A stretch of 64,000 nt of DNA from Pseudomonadota bacterium (GTDB lineage Bacteria > Pseudomonadota > Gammaproteobacteria > Steroidobacterales > Steroidobacteraceae), in the NCBI GenBank assembly GCA_947449495.1, contig CANFSB010000001.1, positions 86,201 through 150,200 of the forward strand. The letters run 5' to 3'. The translations under genes and the position numbers were made by a program. This document shows positions 51,149 through 60,198 of the stretch, in pieces. The notes below the pieces were generated by a model. It did not search any database and had not been told where the DNA came from. It saw nothing but the letters and a program-made list of their open reading frames with translations. Every line of letters begins with the position of its first letter. The stretch's first letter is position 1.

Positions 51149-53263
51149 TTACTGGTGCATGCCGGTCTGCGGCACCACTGGTGCCAGTGCCGGCGCGCCG
51201 CCAGCAGCAGCCGCACCGCCACCACCACCCGGGCCACCAAAGGCCGGCGGCGGTGAGTTGCGCACTTCGTTGGCCAACGTAGTGACGTAGGCGCGAATAG
51301 CGTCGGCATCCTTCAACGACAGCGTCTTGGCAAACGACAGCATGCCGTTCTCGGTCAGCGCACCATCGATCACCACGGTCTTGAATGCCACATCGCTCTG
51401 TAGCAGCGCCGAGTAGCGCAGGTCGGGGAAGCCGCCCATGCCGCGGCCACCGTCATGGCACAGCGAGCAGTTCTGGTTGTAGAGCTCTTTGCCGTGCGCC
51501 ACGGTGGCGGCATCGCCAAAGTTCTGCGGTGCATAGACCACCAACGGTGCCGGCGCAGGTGTAGGGGGCAGTACCGTCGAACCACCGAGCTTATAGACCA
51601 ACAAGCGATTACCACCCGCAGCGCGCGGCTGACCGGCGAGCGCGGCAATGTACTGCACGCCACCGACTTCATAGGTGATCGATCCGGCAGCCACCGAGGC
51701 GCCCGCATCCACCGACCAGACCTTGTCACCGTTGTCGGCACGGAAGGCGGTGAAGTTGTTGCGACCGGTGCCCTGGAACACCAGGTTGCCCGCCGTAGTC
51801 ATGGTGCCCGAGTTGGCCACGCCTTCCTTCGCCCGCCACACTTCCTTCTGCGTAACCGGATCCCAAGCCGTCAGCCACTGACCGGCACCTTCAAGCGCCA
51901 GCGGCGCCATGTCAGGCTTCTTGGAGATGTTGATGCCCAGCAGCTGGTTGCCCATCTTGGCGCCCAGCTCGGCCACGAACCCATACGAGGCATAGCGAAT
52001 GCCGACGTACATCAGACCCGTGTTGGGATTGAACGACTGCGGATACCAGACGTGTGTCTGGAACGGCACCACATACCAACCCTTGCGAGTCTTACCGTAG
52101 TCCGAATCCGGATTGAGGATGGGCTTCCAGTTGTTGGCCTTGTCGAAGCCGGTCAGCCAGTTGGCAAACGGCACTGCCAGCTGCGCACTGATCACCTTGC
52201 CGGTGGCTGCTTCGATCACATAGAAGATGCCGTTCTTGGGGATCTGCATCACCACGTGCTTCTTCTCGCCGTTGATGACGAGGTCGGCAGTGGTCAGCGG
52301 CGAGGTATTGTCGAAGTCATAGTTCTCGCGCGGCACGGTCTGGTAGTGCCAGCGGTACTTGCCGGTCTTGGCATCCACGGCAACGATGGAGGCCAGGAAC
52401 AGATTGTCGCCACCACCGGGCGAACGATCCTCTGCAGGCCACGGCGCTCCGTTGCCGGTGCCGAAGATGACCAGATCGGTCTGCGCGTCATAGACGATGC
52501 CATCCCACGGCGGGCCGCCGCCGCCGGTCTTCCAGAACTCGCCGCTCCAAGTCTTGGCGGCCATGTCCATCACGCTGTCTGATGCAGCGCCATCCGGACC
52601 CTTGCTCGGGTCGCCAGGGGCGACAAAGAACTTCCAACGCTGTTTACCAGTGTTGGCGTCATAGGCCGACATATAGCCGCGCTGGAAGTACTCGCCACCG
52701 GCCTCACCGATGTACACCATGCCATTGCCGATGCGCGGTGCACCGGTAATCGACATGTCATCCTTGGGGTTGGTGACGCGCGTCTCCCAAGCCAGCTTGC
52801 CCTTCTTCGCATCGACTGCGACCAAGCGGCCATCGAGCGTGCCCCAGTAGATCTTGCCGTTATAGAAGCTGACGCCACGGTTAGAGTTGTTGCAGCACAA
52901 ACGCGTAGCGGCGATCTCGCGCGGCACCTTCGGGTCGTACTTCCACAGCAGCGCGCCCGTGGCAGCGTTATAGGCGTAGACCTTGCTCCAGGGCGTGGTC
53001 ACATAAATACGGCCATCGACCATGACCGGCGTGGACTGCCACTGGCCCTTTTCAGAGAACTCGGCAAACCAGGCCAAGCCGAGCTTGGAGATGTTGTCGG
53101 CAGTGATCTGCTTGAGGGAGCTGTAACGCTGTTCGTTGGAGGTGCCGCCGTGCAGCGGCCACTCGGCGCCGGTGGCGGCGGGCACTGCGGCCTGCAACTG
53201 CGGGGCGTTGAAAGCGCAAACAGCCAGCAAGGCGCTAAAACCAGCCAATATCAGACGACGCAT
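51149..53263 (-). CDS. PQQ-dependent quinohemoprotein alcohol dehydrogenase with cytochrome c domain
   Basis: WPLHGGTSNEQRYSSLKQI...ATRLCCNNSNRG...RENYDFDNTSP...LYNQNCSLCHDGGRGMGGFPDL. Confidence 0.93.
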   Translation of the reverse strand: MRRLILAGFSALLAVCAFNAPQLQAAVPAATGAEWPLHGGTSNEQRYSSLKQITADNISKLGLAWFAEFSEKGQWQSTPVMVDGRIYVTTPWSKVYAYNAATGALLWKYDPKVPREIAATRLCCNNSNRGVSFYNGKIYWGTLDGRLVAVDAKKGKLAWETRVTNPKDDMSITGAPRIGNGMVYIGEAGGEYFQRGYMSAYDANTGKQRWKFFVAPGDPSKGPDGAASDSVMDMAAKTWSGEFWKTGGGGPPWDGIVYDAQTDLVIFGTGNGAPWPAEDRSPGGGDNLFLASIVAVDAKTGKYRWHYQTVPRENYDFDNTSPLTTADLVINGEKKHVVMQIPKNGIFYVIEAATGKVISAQLAVPFANWLTGFDKANNWKPILNPDSDYGKTRKGWYVVPFQTHVWYPQSFNPNTGLMYVGIRYASYGFVAELGAKMGNQLLGINISKKPDMAPLALEGAGQWLTAWDPVTQKEVWRAKEGVANSGTMTTAGNLVFQGTGRNNFTAFRADNGDKVWSVDAGASVAAGSITYEVGGVQYIAALAGQPRAAGGNRLLVYKLGGSTVLPPTPAPAPLVVYAPQNFGDAATVAHGKELYNQNCSLCHDGGRGMGGFPDLRYSALLQSDVAFKTVVIDGALTENGMLSFAKTLSLKDADAIRAYVTTLANEVRNSPPPAFGGPGGGGGAAAAGGAPALAPVVPQTGMHQ

Positions 53264-53405
53264 GGGAGCCCCCGGACAAATTCTTATGGATGAACTTAAG
53301 AGAGGATATAGCGGATTGATGCCGGTGGCACCACTGGACAGGCCAATTTGGTACAGACAGCGGCTGTGCCACTATCTGCCCAATGAGACAAACGGGGGGT
53401 TCGGC

Positions 53406-54299
53406 ATGAAGCGCATGTGCAGTTGGCTTGTGATCGGGTTGTTGCTCGGCTCTGGCGCACAAGCGGCAGCGCCGGCAGCTGCAGCACCCACTGCCTGTGA
53501 CCGCGAATGCCTGCGCTCTCAGGTGACGCAGCTGTTGTGGTCATTGGTGCGACACGACTCGGCGCACGTGCCGGTGGCCGCCACTGTGCGCATCACCGAA
53601 GACGCCGTCGAAAAACCCCTCAAAGACGTTGCGCTGTTTCGCAGCGTGACCTCGCTGCGCGGCTTTAGGCAGGACTTTATTGATGAGCGCAGTGGCGTTG
53701 TCGGCGCGCATGTCATGGTCGAAGAGAGCGGCGCACCGGTCATGCTGGTGGTGCGCCTGAAAGTGGTGGCTAACCAGTTGACCGAGATCGAACTGGTGCC
53801 CACTCGCAGCCGCACTGACGGACTGATCTTCAACATCGATGGCCTGAAGGCCGCCAGCGCGATGATGAACTATGCGCCGCGCCCCGAGCAGCTGGCCACG
53901 CGTGAGCAGGCGACGCAGATCGCACTCAAATATCCTGAAGGCTTAGCGCGCGCCGAAACCTTTGCAGCGGTGAACGCACCGTTTACGCCCGAGGCGTTTC
54001 GCTATGAGAACGGCCAGGTCATGGCCGGCCCCGACTGCAAGTTCGCACCCGGCTGCGAGAACATCAGCACGCAATCGCTGGCCATCTTCAAGCGCTTGGG
54101 TGCGCCCATGGTGCGCGTGGTACTGGTCGATGAACGCATGGGCATCGTGTGGCTACGCTTGGCGTGGGGCGTACAGCGCGAAGGCGGCGATCAGTTGACT
54201 GCGTTTGAGGCCTTCAAGGTGTTTGACGGCAAGCTGCATGCCGTCGAGGCGTTTATCCGCATATTGCCGATTGAAAAGCGCGACGGCGGCTGGAAATAA
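53406..54299 (+). CDS. Secreted hypothetical protein
   Basis: MKRMCSWLVIGLLLGSGAQAAAPAAA signal peptide; intact 297-aa ORF. Confidence 0.65.
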   Translation: MKRMCSWLVIGLLLGSGAQAAAPAAAAPTACDRECLRSQVTQLLWSLVRHDSAHVPVAATVRITEDAVEKPLKDVALFRSVTSLRGFRQDFIDERSGVVGAHVMVEESGAPVMLVVRLKVVANQLTEIELVPTRSRTDGLIFNIDGLKAASAMMNYAPRPEQLATREQATQIALKYPEGLARAETFAAVNAPFTPEAFRYENGQVMAGPDCKFAPGCENISTQSLAIFKRLGAPMVRVVLVDERMGIVWLRLAWGVQREGGDQLTAFEAFKVFDGKLHAVEAFIRILPIEKRDGGWK

Positions 54300-54325
54300 G
54301 CAGCCGTCGCAGTTGCTGACGCCCC

Positions 54326-55192
54326 TCAGGTCCTCAGCGACTGCAGGAACTGCCGCATGTCGAGCGGTGCATGTCCGGTGATGCGAGCGTAGTCGCCAGT
54401 GACCACATCGAAATGCCCGGCTTCGACCGTCTGCATAGTGCCGATGGTGCTGGCAGCCAGTTCCGGCGGTACGCCCCAGTTGTCGGTCATATAGGCCGGC
54501 CACTGCGCGGCGGGCACCGCTTCAAAGCGCACCGGCTTAGCGAACACCTCGCTCATCAGCGCCGCGACCTCCTCGCCGGACCAGGTCTGCTCCATGGTCT
54601 CGGTATAGGTACGGCCCGAGGGCTCGTCGCGCAGCAGGATGCGCGCGGCCGACACGCCCAGGTCGCTGCGGGCGATGTAGGCGCTGCGGGCCGTGCCGCT
54701 GGGCCGGCGCAGCACGCCAGTGGCCAGTGTCTGCGCGAGATCCCCAACCAGAATGTCGGCATAAAGCGCATGACGCAGGATGGTGAACCCGAGGCCGCTG
54801 CTGCGGATGGCCTGCTCGGTAGGCAGATGCACCAGCCGGCTGTGCTCGACGGTAGGCAGTTCAGCGCGCAGGAAGCTGGCATAGACCACGTGCTCCACGC
54901 CCACCTCGCGCGCAGCCTCAAGCGCGTTGAGGTTCTGATGCAGGCGCACGTCGTTGGTGTCGTAGGTGGGAATGAACAGCGCATTGCGCACGCCTTGCAA
55001 GGCCGCGCGCAGTGAAGCCGGACGCATGAAGTCGGACGCGCGCACCTGCACGCCGCGCTCAGCCAGCTGGCGCGCATAAGCACTGCCGGTGTTGCGCGTG
55101 CCGACCACGATCGAGGCAGCGGGAACCTGCGTAAGCAACGACTCGATGACGGCGTGAGCAAACTGGCCATTGGCCCCGGAGACGAAGATCAT
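54326..55192 (-). CDS. NmrA/SDR-type NAD(P)-binding protein (quinone reductase QorB-like)
   Basis: MIFVSGANGQFAHAVIESLLTQVPAASIVVGTRNTGSAYARQLAERGVQVRASDFMRPASLRAALQGV. Confidence 0.88.
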   Translation of the reverse strand: MIFVSGANGQFAHAVIESLLTQVPAASIVVGTRNTGSAYARQLAERGVQVRASDFMRPASLRAALQGVRNALFIPTYDTNDVRLHQNLNALEAAREVGVEHVVYASFLRAELPTVEHSRLVHLPTEQAIRSSGLGFTILRHALYADILVGDLAQTLATGVLRRPSGTARSAYIARSDLGVSAARILLRDEPSGRTYTETMEQTWSGEEVAALMSEVFAKPVRFEAVPAAQWPAYMTDNWGVPPELAASTIGTMQTVEAGHFDVVTGDYARITGHAPLDMRQFLQSLRT

Positions 55193-55401
55193 GAGAATTC
55201 CTTTTGGTTGCGACGCTGCTGGTTAAAGCCAATCACCAGCAGGCACAGCACAGAGAGCGCAGCGGGCATGGCGAACAGCGACATGATAGTGGTTTGCGCC
55301 ATGCCGAGGGTCAACGCCGAACCAATCAACACGGGCGCCACCACCGTGCCGATACAGCCAATGCTTTTCGCCGGTAATCCCCCCGCTTTTCGGTGGTCCA
55401 A
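55189..55401 (-). pseudogene. C-terminal remnant of an MFS transporter
   Basis: SIGCIGTVVAPVLIGSALTLGMAQTTIMSLFAMPAALSVLCLLVIGFNQQRRNQ: last two TM helices only; stop overlaps the NmrA start as in an operon, but the 5' part is missing. Confidence 0.7.
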
Positions 55402-55453
55402 GAGGTAGAGGTTAAATGGCGAACGCCCCTAGTGGCATTAGCTCAGCCAGCGC

Positions 55454-56635
55454 TCATTTCCCTAGTTCCTGGTCACGCAGGCGCACAACCTGCACCGCCA
55501 ACGGCACCATCAACACCACAAGTAGAGCGCAGCCGAAGTACGGCGCGTCATGGTGAACGCCGAAGAGCCAACCGAAGAATGGTGGCGCCACGATGCGGGA
55601 CACCGCATTGGAGGCCATGTTCAGCCCCATCACGCTACCCTGCCGATCTCGAGGCGTGGTGCGCGAGACCAGCGCTCCGGCATTGGGAAATGCCAAGCTG
55701 TGCCCCACCATCAACAGCGACATCAGTAACACCGAGGCCACCGGTGTGCGTATGACCGGCGGCAGCGCCACGGCAACGATCAGCACGAACAGGCCGCCGA
55801 CGATAGTCCGCGCTTCACCAAAACGCTTGACGAGTGGGCCGATGCAGAACGCTTGGACTAGAAGACCCGCGCCTCCTACACACAGGAAGGTCAAGCCGAC
55901 TTCCCGCGTCGACCAGTTGAAGTTGGCGGAGGTCCACAGTCCAAATATCGCCTCCATAGACCCGAAAGCCGCGATCCCGCCAAAGGCGATCAGCAGCAAG
56001 CGCAGCAACATCGGGTGTGAGCCGACGTAGCGAAGGGCTTCCGAATAGCTCGGAGGCGGCCTGAGTCCCGACTGCTCATGCCGTGTTTCCGGCAGAACGA
56101 GCAGTGACCACAGCGACGCGCCTGCTGCCAAGCCGGCGGCAGCCAGGATCGGCAGCCGGAAGCCTGCAGCACCCAGCGACGGGTCCGCCAACAAGCCGCC
56201 GATGGCCGGGCCCGCGGCGAATCCGAGGTTGAACGAGGCTCCGAAGTAACCCATGTTCTTGGCCCGCACTTCGGGCGCCGTGATGTCTGCGATGGCGCCC
56301 TGTACAACGCCGAACGTCCCGCTGAAGAAGCCGCTCAGGATACGGATCGCTATCGCCACAGCCAGGTTTGGCGCAAAAGCGAAGGCCACATACGTGAGCG
56401 CCGCGCAACCGGTGGTGAAGATCAGGATGGGCCGGCGTCCTATTACGTCGGAGCGGCGACCCCAATAAATCTCGCCGAACACATTGCCTAGCGAGTAGGC
56501 CGCAAACAGACAGGCGACCTCGAACGATGATGCGCCGAACAAGGTTCCATAGAACGGCAGCAGGGGCAGGATCAAACTGAATCCTGCGATGTTCAGGAAC
56601 ACCGTTACCAACAGAAGCGGCATCGGACTTTTCAC
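55454..56635 (-). CDS. MFS transporter (TetA/drug-efflux-like)
   Basis: LLLVTVFLNIAGFSLILPLLPFYGTLFGASSFEVACLFAAYSLGNVFGEIYWGRRSDVIGRRPILIF. Confidence 0.92.
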   Translation of the reverse strand: MKSPMPLLLVTVFLNIAGFSLILPLLPFYGTLFGASSFEVACLFAAYSLGNVFGEIYWGRRSDVIGRRPILIFTTGCAALTYVAFAFAPNLAVAIAIRILSGFFSGTFGVVQGAIADITAPEVRAKNMGYFGASFNLGFAAGPAIGGLLADPSLGAAGFRLPILAAAGLAAGASLWSLLVLPETRHEQSGLRPPPSYSEALRYVGSHPMLLRLLLIAFGGIAAFGSMEAIFGLWTSANFNWSTREVGLTFLCVGGAGLLVQAFCIGPLVKRFGEARTIVGGLFVLIVAVALPPVIRTPVASVLLMSLLMVGHSLAFPNAGALVSRTTPRDRQGSVMGLNMASNAVSRIVAPPFFGWLFGVHHDAPYFGCALLVVLMVPLAVQVVRLRDQELGK

Positions 56636-57498
56636 GCACCGAACCTCGGCTCGGCGATGCCCTGCACTCCCAATCCGTCGATGACGTAGAGAGACCCGTC
56701 CAGCGGGTCTGCACTGCGCCCCATGAATGCCGGACTGAGGGACGGAACGTACAGCCGGTCGAGATTCGGACCGCCAAACATCACGCTGCCCGGAAGCTTC
56801 ACGGGCATCTCAATGATGCGATCTAGGCTGCCGTCCGGACGGAACCGAACGACCTTTGCACCTTCGCAGATCGCGCTCCACACGCAGCCGTCTGTATCGA
56901 CCGTGGCACCGTCCGGGATACCACCGAGTGCTTCGGTACTGGCGAACGGTCTGCGGTTAGTCACGACGCCGTGCCCGATGTCGTAGTCGTAGGCATAGAT
57001 GAGTTTGCGAATGCTGTCGGCGTGATAGAAGGTCCGGTCATCTGGAGACCAGCAAGGACCGTTGGCCAGGAAGATGTCCCCGTCGATCTGCCGCAGCTCG
57101 AGCGCGCCCGGATCAAGGACAAATAGTTTGCCCCGGGCCTCTTTCATGCCCCGGTCGCTCGAGCCCACGATGAACCGGCCCCGGCGGTCGACCTTGCCAT
57201 CGGCAAGCTGCACCTGTTCATTCAGGTCTTGGCTGGTTGCCAACGGCGCACAGGCCCCTGTAGCGAAGTCCAAGGAGTGAACGCCGTTTGCCAGCGCGAC
57301 AATGGCATTGCCATCCCGGCGGATGGCCATCGAGCCAATAATCTGTGGCACGTCCCAGCGTGTCGTCTGGCCGTCTGCAGACAGGCGGAACACGCACTTG
57401 CCCAGGATGTCGATCCAGTAAAGGTTGGCGGACTGCACGTCCCAGACCGGCCCTTCACCAATCGAGCATTGCGGAACGTCGAGTCTAGTGATCTGCAC
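56632..57498 (-). CDS. SMP-30/gluconolactonase/LRE family protein
   Basis: SIGEGPVWDVQSANLYWIDILGKCVFRLSADGQTTRWDVPQ...LADGKVDRRGRFIVGSSD...NGPCWSPDDRTFYHADS. Confidence 0.92.
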   Translation of the reverse strand: MQITRLDVPQCSIGEGPVWDVQSANLYWIDILGKCVFRLSADGQTTRWDVPQIIGSMAIRRDGNAIVALANGVHSLDFATGACAPLATSQDLNEQVQLADGKVDRRGRFIVGSSDRGMKEARGKLFVLDPGALELRQIDGDIFLANGPCWSPDDRTFYHADSIRKLIYAYDYDIGHGVVTNRRPFASTEALGGIPDGATVDTDGCVWSAICEGAKVVRFRPDGSLDRIIEMPVKLPGSVMFGGPNLDRLYVPSLSPAFMGRSADPLDGSLYVIDGLGVQGIAEPRFGA

Positions 57499-57516
57499 TT
57501 GCGGCCCCCTGCGGAC

Positions 57517-57575
57517 GTTAGAACGCCTTCTCTAACACTGTAAGTTTGGTCTCGCGTAACCTAACACCATTAGAG
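57517..57575. promoter_or_regulatory. Candidate TetR-family operators in the divergent intergenic region
   Basis: GTTAGA-N8-TCTAAC (57517-57536) and CTAA-CACCA-TTAG (57561-57573). Confidence 0.5.
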
Positions 57576-57608
57576 CAATGTCGGCAATTGCGGCAGTAGC
57601 GGTTACCT

Positions 57609-58193
57609 ATGGATGAGGAAAAACTGACCAGAGACACCATCGTGGATGAGGCGATTCGCCTCATAAACGACGATGGGCTGGACGGCGTCAGTCTGCGCAA
57701 ACTTGCCGAGCGTGTCGGGGTCAAGGCACCGTCGCTCTATTGGTATTTCAAGGACAAGTCGGCCCTACTGGCGGCGGTCATGGAACGCATATTCCTCGAG
57801 TGCCTGGAATCCATTCCTGATCACGCCGAGTGGGAGGCTTGGATGCACGCGTTTGGCATTGCCTTGTGGCGGACGCAAGCGACGGTGCGGGATTTCGGCC
57901 GGCTGGTAACCACCACCGACATGGAGCCAGCCCAACTCCTGCGAACGACCAACCGGATCCGGACCAAGGTCAGGAAACTCAATGTCCCGGAAATCGACGC
58001 GATGGAGATTCAGTCCGCCATTCAAGCGCTGATGACAGGTTGGTCCGCCTTTGCGCATGCGCCCTACGCGCGGGCACTTTCCACAAAAATAGACATCGAT
58101 AAGTCTGCCATTCGAGATCTGGAGGCGCTCATCGCGGGCAAGGCGGCTCAGATCGCTGCGAAGACTGTCAAACGCAAGAGAGCCCGAGTCTGA
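57609..58193 (+). CDS. TetR/AcrR family transcriptional regulator
   Basis: LTRDTIVDEAIRLINDDGLDGVSLRKLAERVGVKAPSLYWYFKDKSALLAAVMERIF. Confidence 0.93.
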   Translation: MDEEKLTRDTIVDEAIRLINDDGLDGVSLRKLAERVGVKAPSLYWYFKDKSALLAAVMERIFLECLESIPDHAEWEAWMHAFGIALWRTQATVRDFGRLVTTTDMEPAQLLRTTNRIRTKVRKLNVPEIDAMEIQSAIQALMTGWSAFAHAPYARALSTKIDIDKSAIRDLEALIAGKAAQIAAKTVKRKRARV

Positions 58194-58228
58194 GGTGAAA
58201 CGGCGACACCCGACTCAAACCAGTCCGT

Positions 58229-59437
58229 CTACTGCGCCAACCACTCCCGCACCGGTCTTGCCAAAAAGCTCTCAACCGAAATTCCATCACCGCCGACCAG
58301 CAAGGTTCGCCGCACCTTAAACGCAGCGGCAAAAGACGTAGTGCCAGAATGCGCCTGCGGCACACGGCCACTCTTAACCTCAATTGCCGTCAGTTGAGCG
58401 CGGAACTTCACGATGAAATCAACTTCCTCGCCACGCTCCCGCCAGTAAAAGACTTCACATTCACCGGCGGCCGCAGCGTTGACCAAGTGCGCGCCTACTG
58501 CAGATTCGATGAGTCTTCCGCGAAATTCTCTGTCGGTCTGTGTTTCTTGCGGGCTTACACCAGCGGTAACCGTCATCAATGCGGTGTTGAGCACCTGCAG
58601 CTTGGGACTTGAGCCTCGGCTGCGCGCTGCGTCGCCCGCGTATTTTTGTAGACCGCAAACCATACCCGCCCCTGCCAGCAGGTCGAGGTAGTGAGCCAAG
58701 GTCGTGGTATTACCTGCATCCTGAAGTTGGCCCAGCATCTTCGTGTAAGACAGTATCTGACCCGAATATCGACACGCCAGCTCGAACAGACGCCGCAACA
58801 AAGCAGGCTTGTCCACGCGATTAAGCAGCAGGACATCACGCGAGATAGAGGTCTCAATAAGGCTGTCGGCGATGTATCTGGCCCATCGCACCGGATCGTT
58901 AATCAACGATGCCGCACCCGGGTAGCCGCCGAAGCTAAGGTACTGGTCTATGTTCCATCCGAAGGCATCACGCATTTCAGCGTAGGACCAGTGCGGCAGA
59001 CGAAGCGTCTCGAAACGCCCTGCAAGACTTTCTGTCAGTCCCTGGGCAATGAGTAAGGGGGCCGAACCCAGCAGTACCACTTTGAGCGGGAGCTTCTTGC
59101 GCGTGTCCTCATCCCAGAGACGTTTTACAGTCTCTGACCATGCGGGGATTTTTTGGATTTCGTCTATGACCAGCACGGCGCCAGTCTTACCGGGCGCCTC
59201 CAACCGCGCCGCTTCCCATTGTTGGGCAATCCAGTCAGCACCACGCAGGCTTGGCTCGTCTGCGCTCACATAGCGCACAGGAACACTCAGCTCCGAGGTG
59301 ACCTGCTGCACCAAGGTCGATTTGCCCACCTGGCGAGGGCCTGCCACCACCTGCACGAACCGACGCGACTCGGCAAGGCGCCCGGCAAGGACGACCCCTT
59401 GGGGACGCTGGTAGTCGTTTTCTGCTTTACTCATCAT
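58229..59437 (-). CDS. AAA-family ATPase with DUF4143 domain
   Basis: RFVQVVAGPRQVGKSTLVQQVTSEL Walker A; AVLVIDEIQKIPAWSETVKRLWDED Walker B; C-terminal CEVFYWRERGEEVDFIVKFRAQLTAIEVKSG. Confidence 0.92.
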   Translation of the reverse strand: MMSKAENDYQRPQGVVLAGRLAESRRFVQVVAGPRQVGKSTLVQQVTSELSVPVRYVSADEPSLRGADWIAQQWEAARLEAPGKTGAVLVIDEIQKIPAWSETVKRLWDEDTRKKLPLKVVLLGSAPLLIAQGLTESLAGRFETLRLPHWSYAEMRDAFGWNIDQYLSFGGYPGAASLINDPVRWARYIADSLIETSISRDVLLLNRVDKPALLRRLFELACRYSGQILSYTKMLGQLQDAGNTTTLAHYLDLLAGAGMVCGLQKYAGDAARSRGSSPKLQVLNTALMTVTAGVSPQETQTDREFRGRLIESAVGAHLVNAAAAGECEVFYWRERGEEVDFIVKFRAQLTAIEVKSGRVPQAHSGTTSFAAAFKVRRTLLVGGDGISVESFLARPVREWLAQ

Positions 59438-59468
59438 ATTGAGTATTTTTACTCAGTATGTTGAGTAG
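59431..59468. promoter_or_regulatory. Four alternating ACTCA/TGAGT half-sites at 11-bp steps over the ATPase gene start
   Basis: ACTCA(59431) TCATAT TGAGT(59442) ATTTTT ACTCA(59453) GTATGT TGAGT(59464). Confidence 0.6.
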
Positions 59469-59660
59469 AGCAAGGTGGAGCTGATCTAGTCGTGACCCCA
59501 CCTTCTATCCACCCTGATACCGCAGGACGCAGGTACTCAAATCGCCATAGATGAAGCCACGCGGATGTAAGTGCATAGCTGCGCTGAAGGGACCCGTTTG
59601 AAAAGCGGTGGGTGGGGGTACGGTGGGGCCGGGCAAGACTGGCAGAGAGAGGGGCTGCTC

Positions 59661-59720
59661 GCGGCTGCGCCGCTCGTCCCTCGCTTTGCTCGGGACCGCC
59701 GGTGCGCTGCGCGCCCGGCG
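59661..59720. repeat. Cluster of short GC-rich palindromes (REP-like)
   Basis: GCGGC-TGC-GCCGC; GTCCC...GGGAC; CGCCGG...CCGGCG in succession. Confidence 0.4.
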
Positions 59721-59768
59721 TCGTTCGCCGCCGATGACGCGTCGGCTCACCGAACCCTGCTTTTTTAT

Positions 59769-59841
59769 CTTCGAGGGTTCGAATCCCGCCAGCTACGGCG
59801 GCAAAGATCTGGCGGAGAGAGAGGGATTCGAACCCTCGAAG
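59769..59841. repeat. Perfect 19-bp inverted repeat, one arm being the tRNA-Ser T-arm
   Basis: CTTCGAGGGTTCGAATCCC (59769-59787) and GGGATTCGAACCCTCGAAG (59823-59841). Confidence 0.85.
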
Positions 59842-59900
59842 GGCTTTTGACCCTTACACCCTTAGCAGGGGTGCGCCTTCGACCACTCGGCCATCTCTCC
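59810..59900 (-). tRNA. tRNA-Ser (anticodon GCT)
   Basis: GGAGAGATGGCCGAGTGGTCGAAGGCGCACCCCTGCTAAGGGTGTAAGGGTCAAAAGCCCTTCGAGGGTTCGAATCCCTCTCTCTCCGCCA; long variable arm, encoded CCA. Confidence 0.97.
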
Positions 59901-59983
59901 GTCTTGCAAGGCCCGGCGCGGAACACCGCGAAGGCCAGACAGGGTCGCGATGATACGGTCCGCACCCGTCAAAGGCAAAGAAC

Positions 59984-60196
59984 TCAGGTCACATCCGGAC
60001 CACTAGTCGGCGACGGCGTATCGGCGGCCTCGACGCCGGCGCGAATACGCTCCTGGATCTCTTCCCGGTGCACCGTAACGTGCTTGGGAGCATTGACGCC
60101 CAACCTCACCTGAGCGCCCTTCACGCTGAGCACGGTGATGGTGATGCCGCCGTCGATGACGACGCTCTCGCCCACCCGCCGGGTGAGGATGAGCAT
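59984..60196 (-). CDS. csrA: Carbon storage regulator CsrA
   Basis: [51 protein letters not shown]. Confidence 0.98.
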   Translation of the reverse strand: MLILTRRVGESVVIDGGITITVLSVKGAQVRLGVNAPKHVTVHREEIQERIRAGVEAADTPSPTSGPDVT

Positions 60197-60198
60197 GG

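Noticed and set aside
51455-52582. Long plus-strand ORF (375 aa)
   Set aside because: Antisense to the second PQQ dehydrogenase
59571-60113. 180-aa plus-strand ORF and 80-aa ORF 59608..59850
   Set aside because: Contain ...FEGSNPASYGG...AEREGFEPSKGF, the familiar false translation of antisense tRNA sequence
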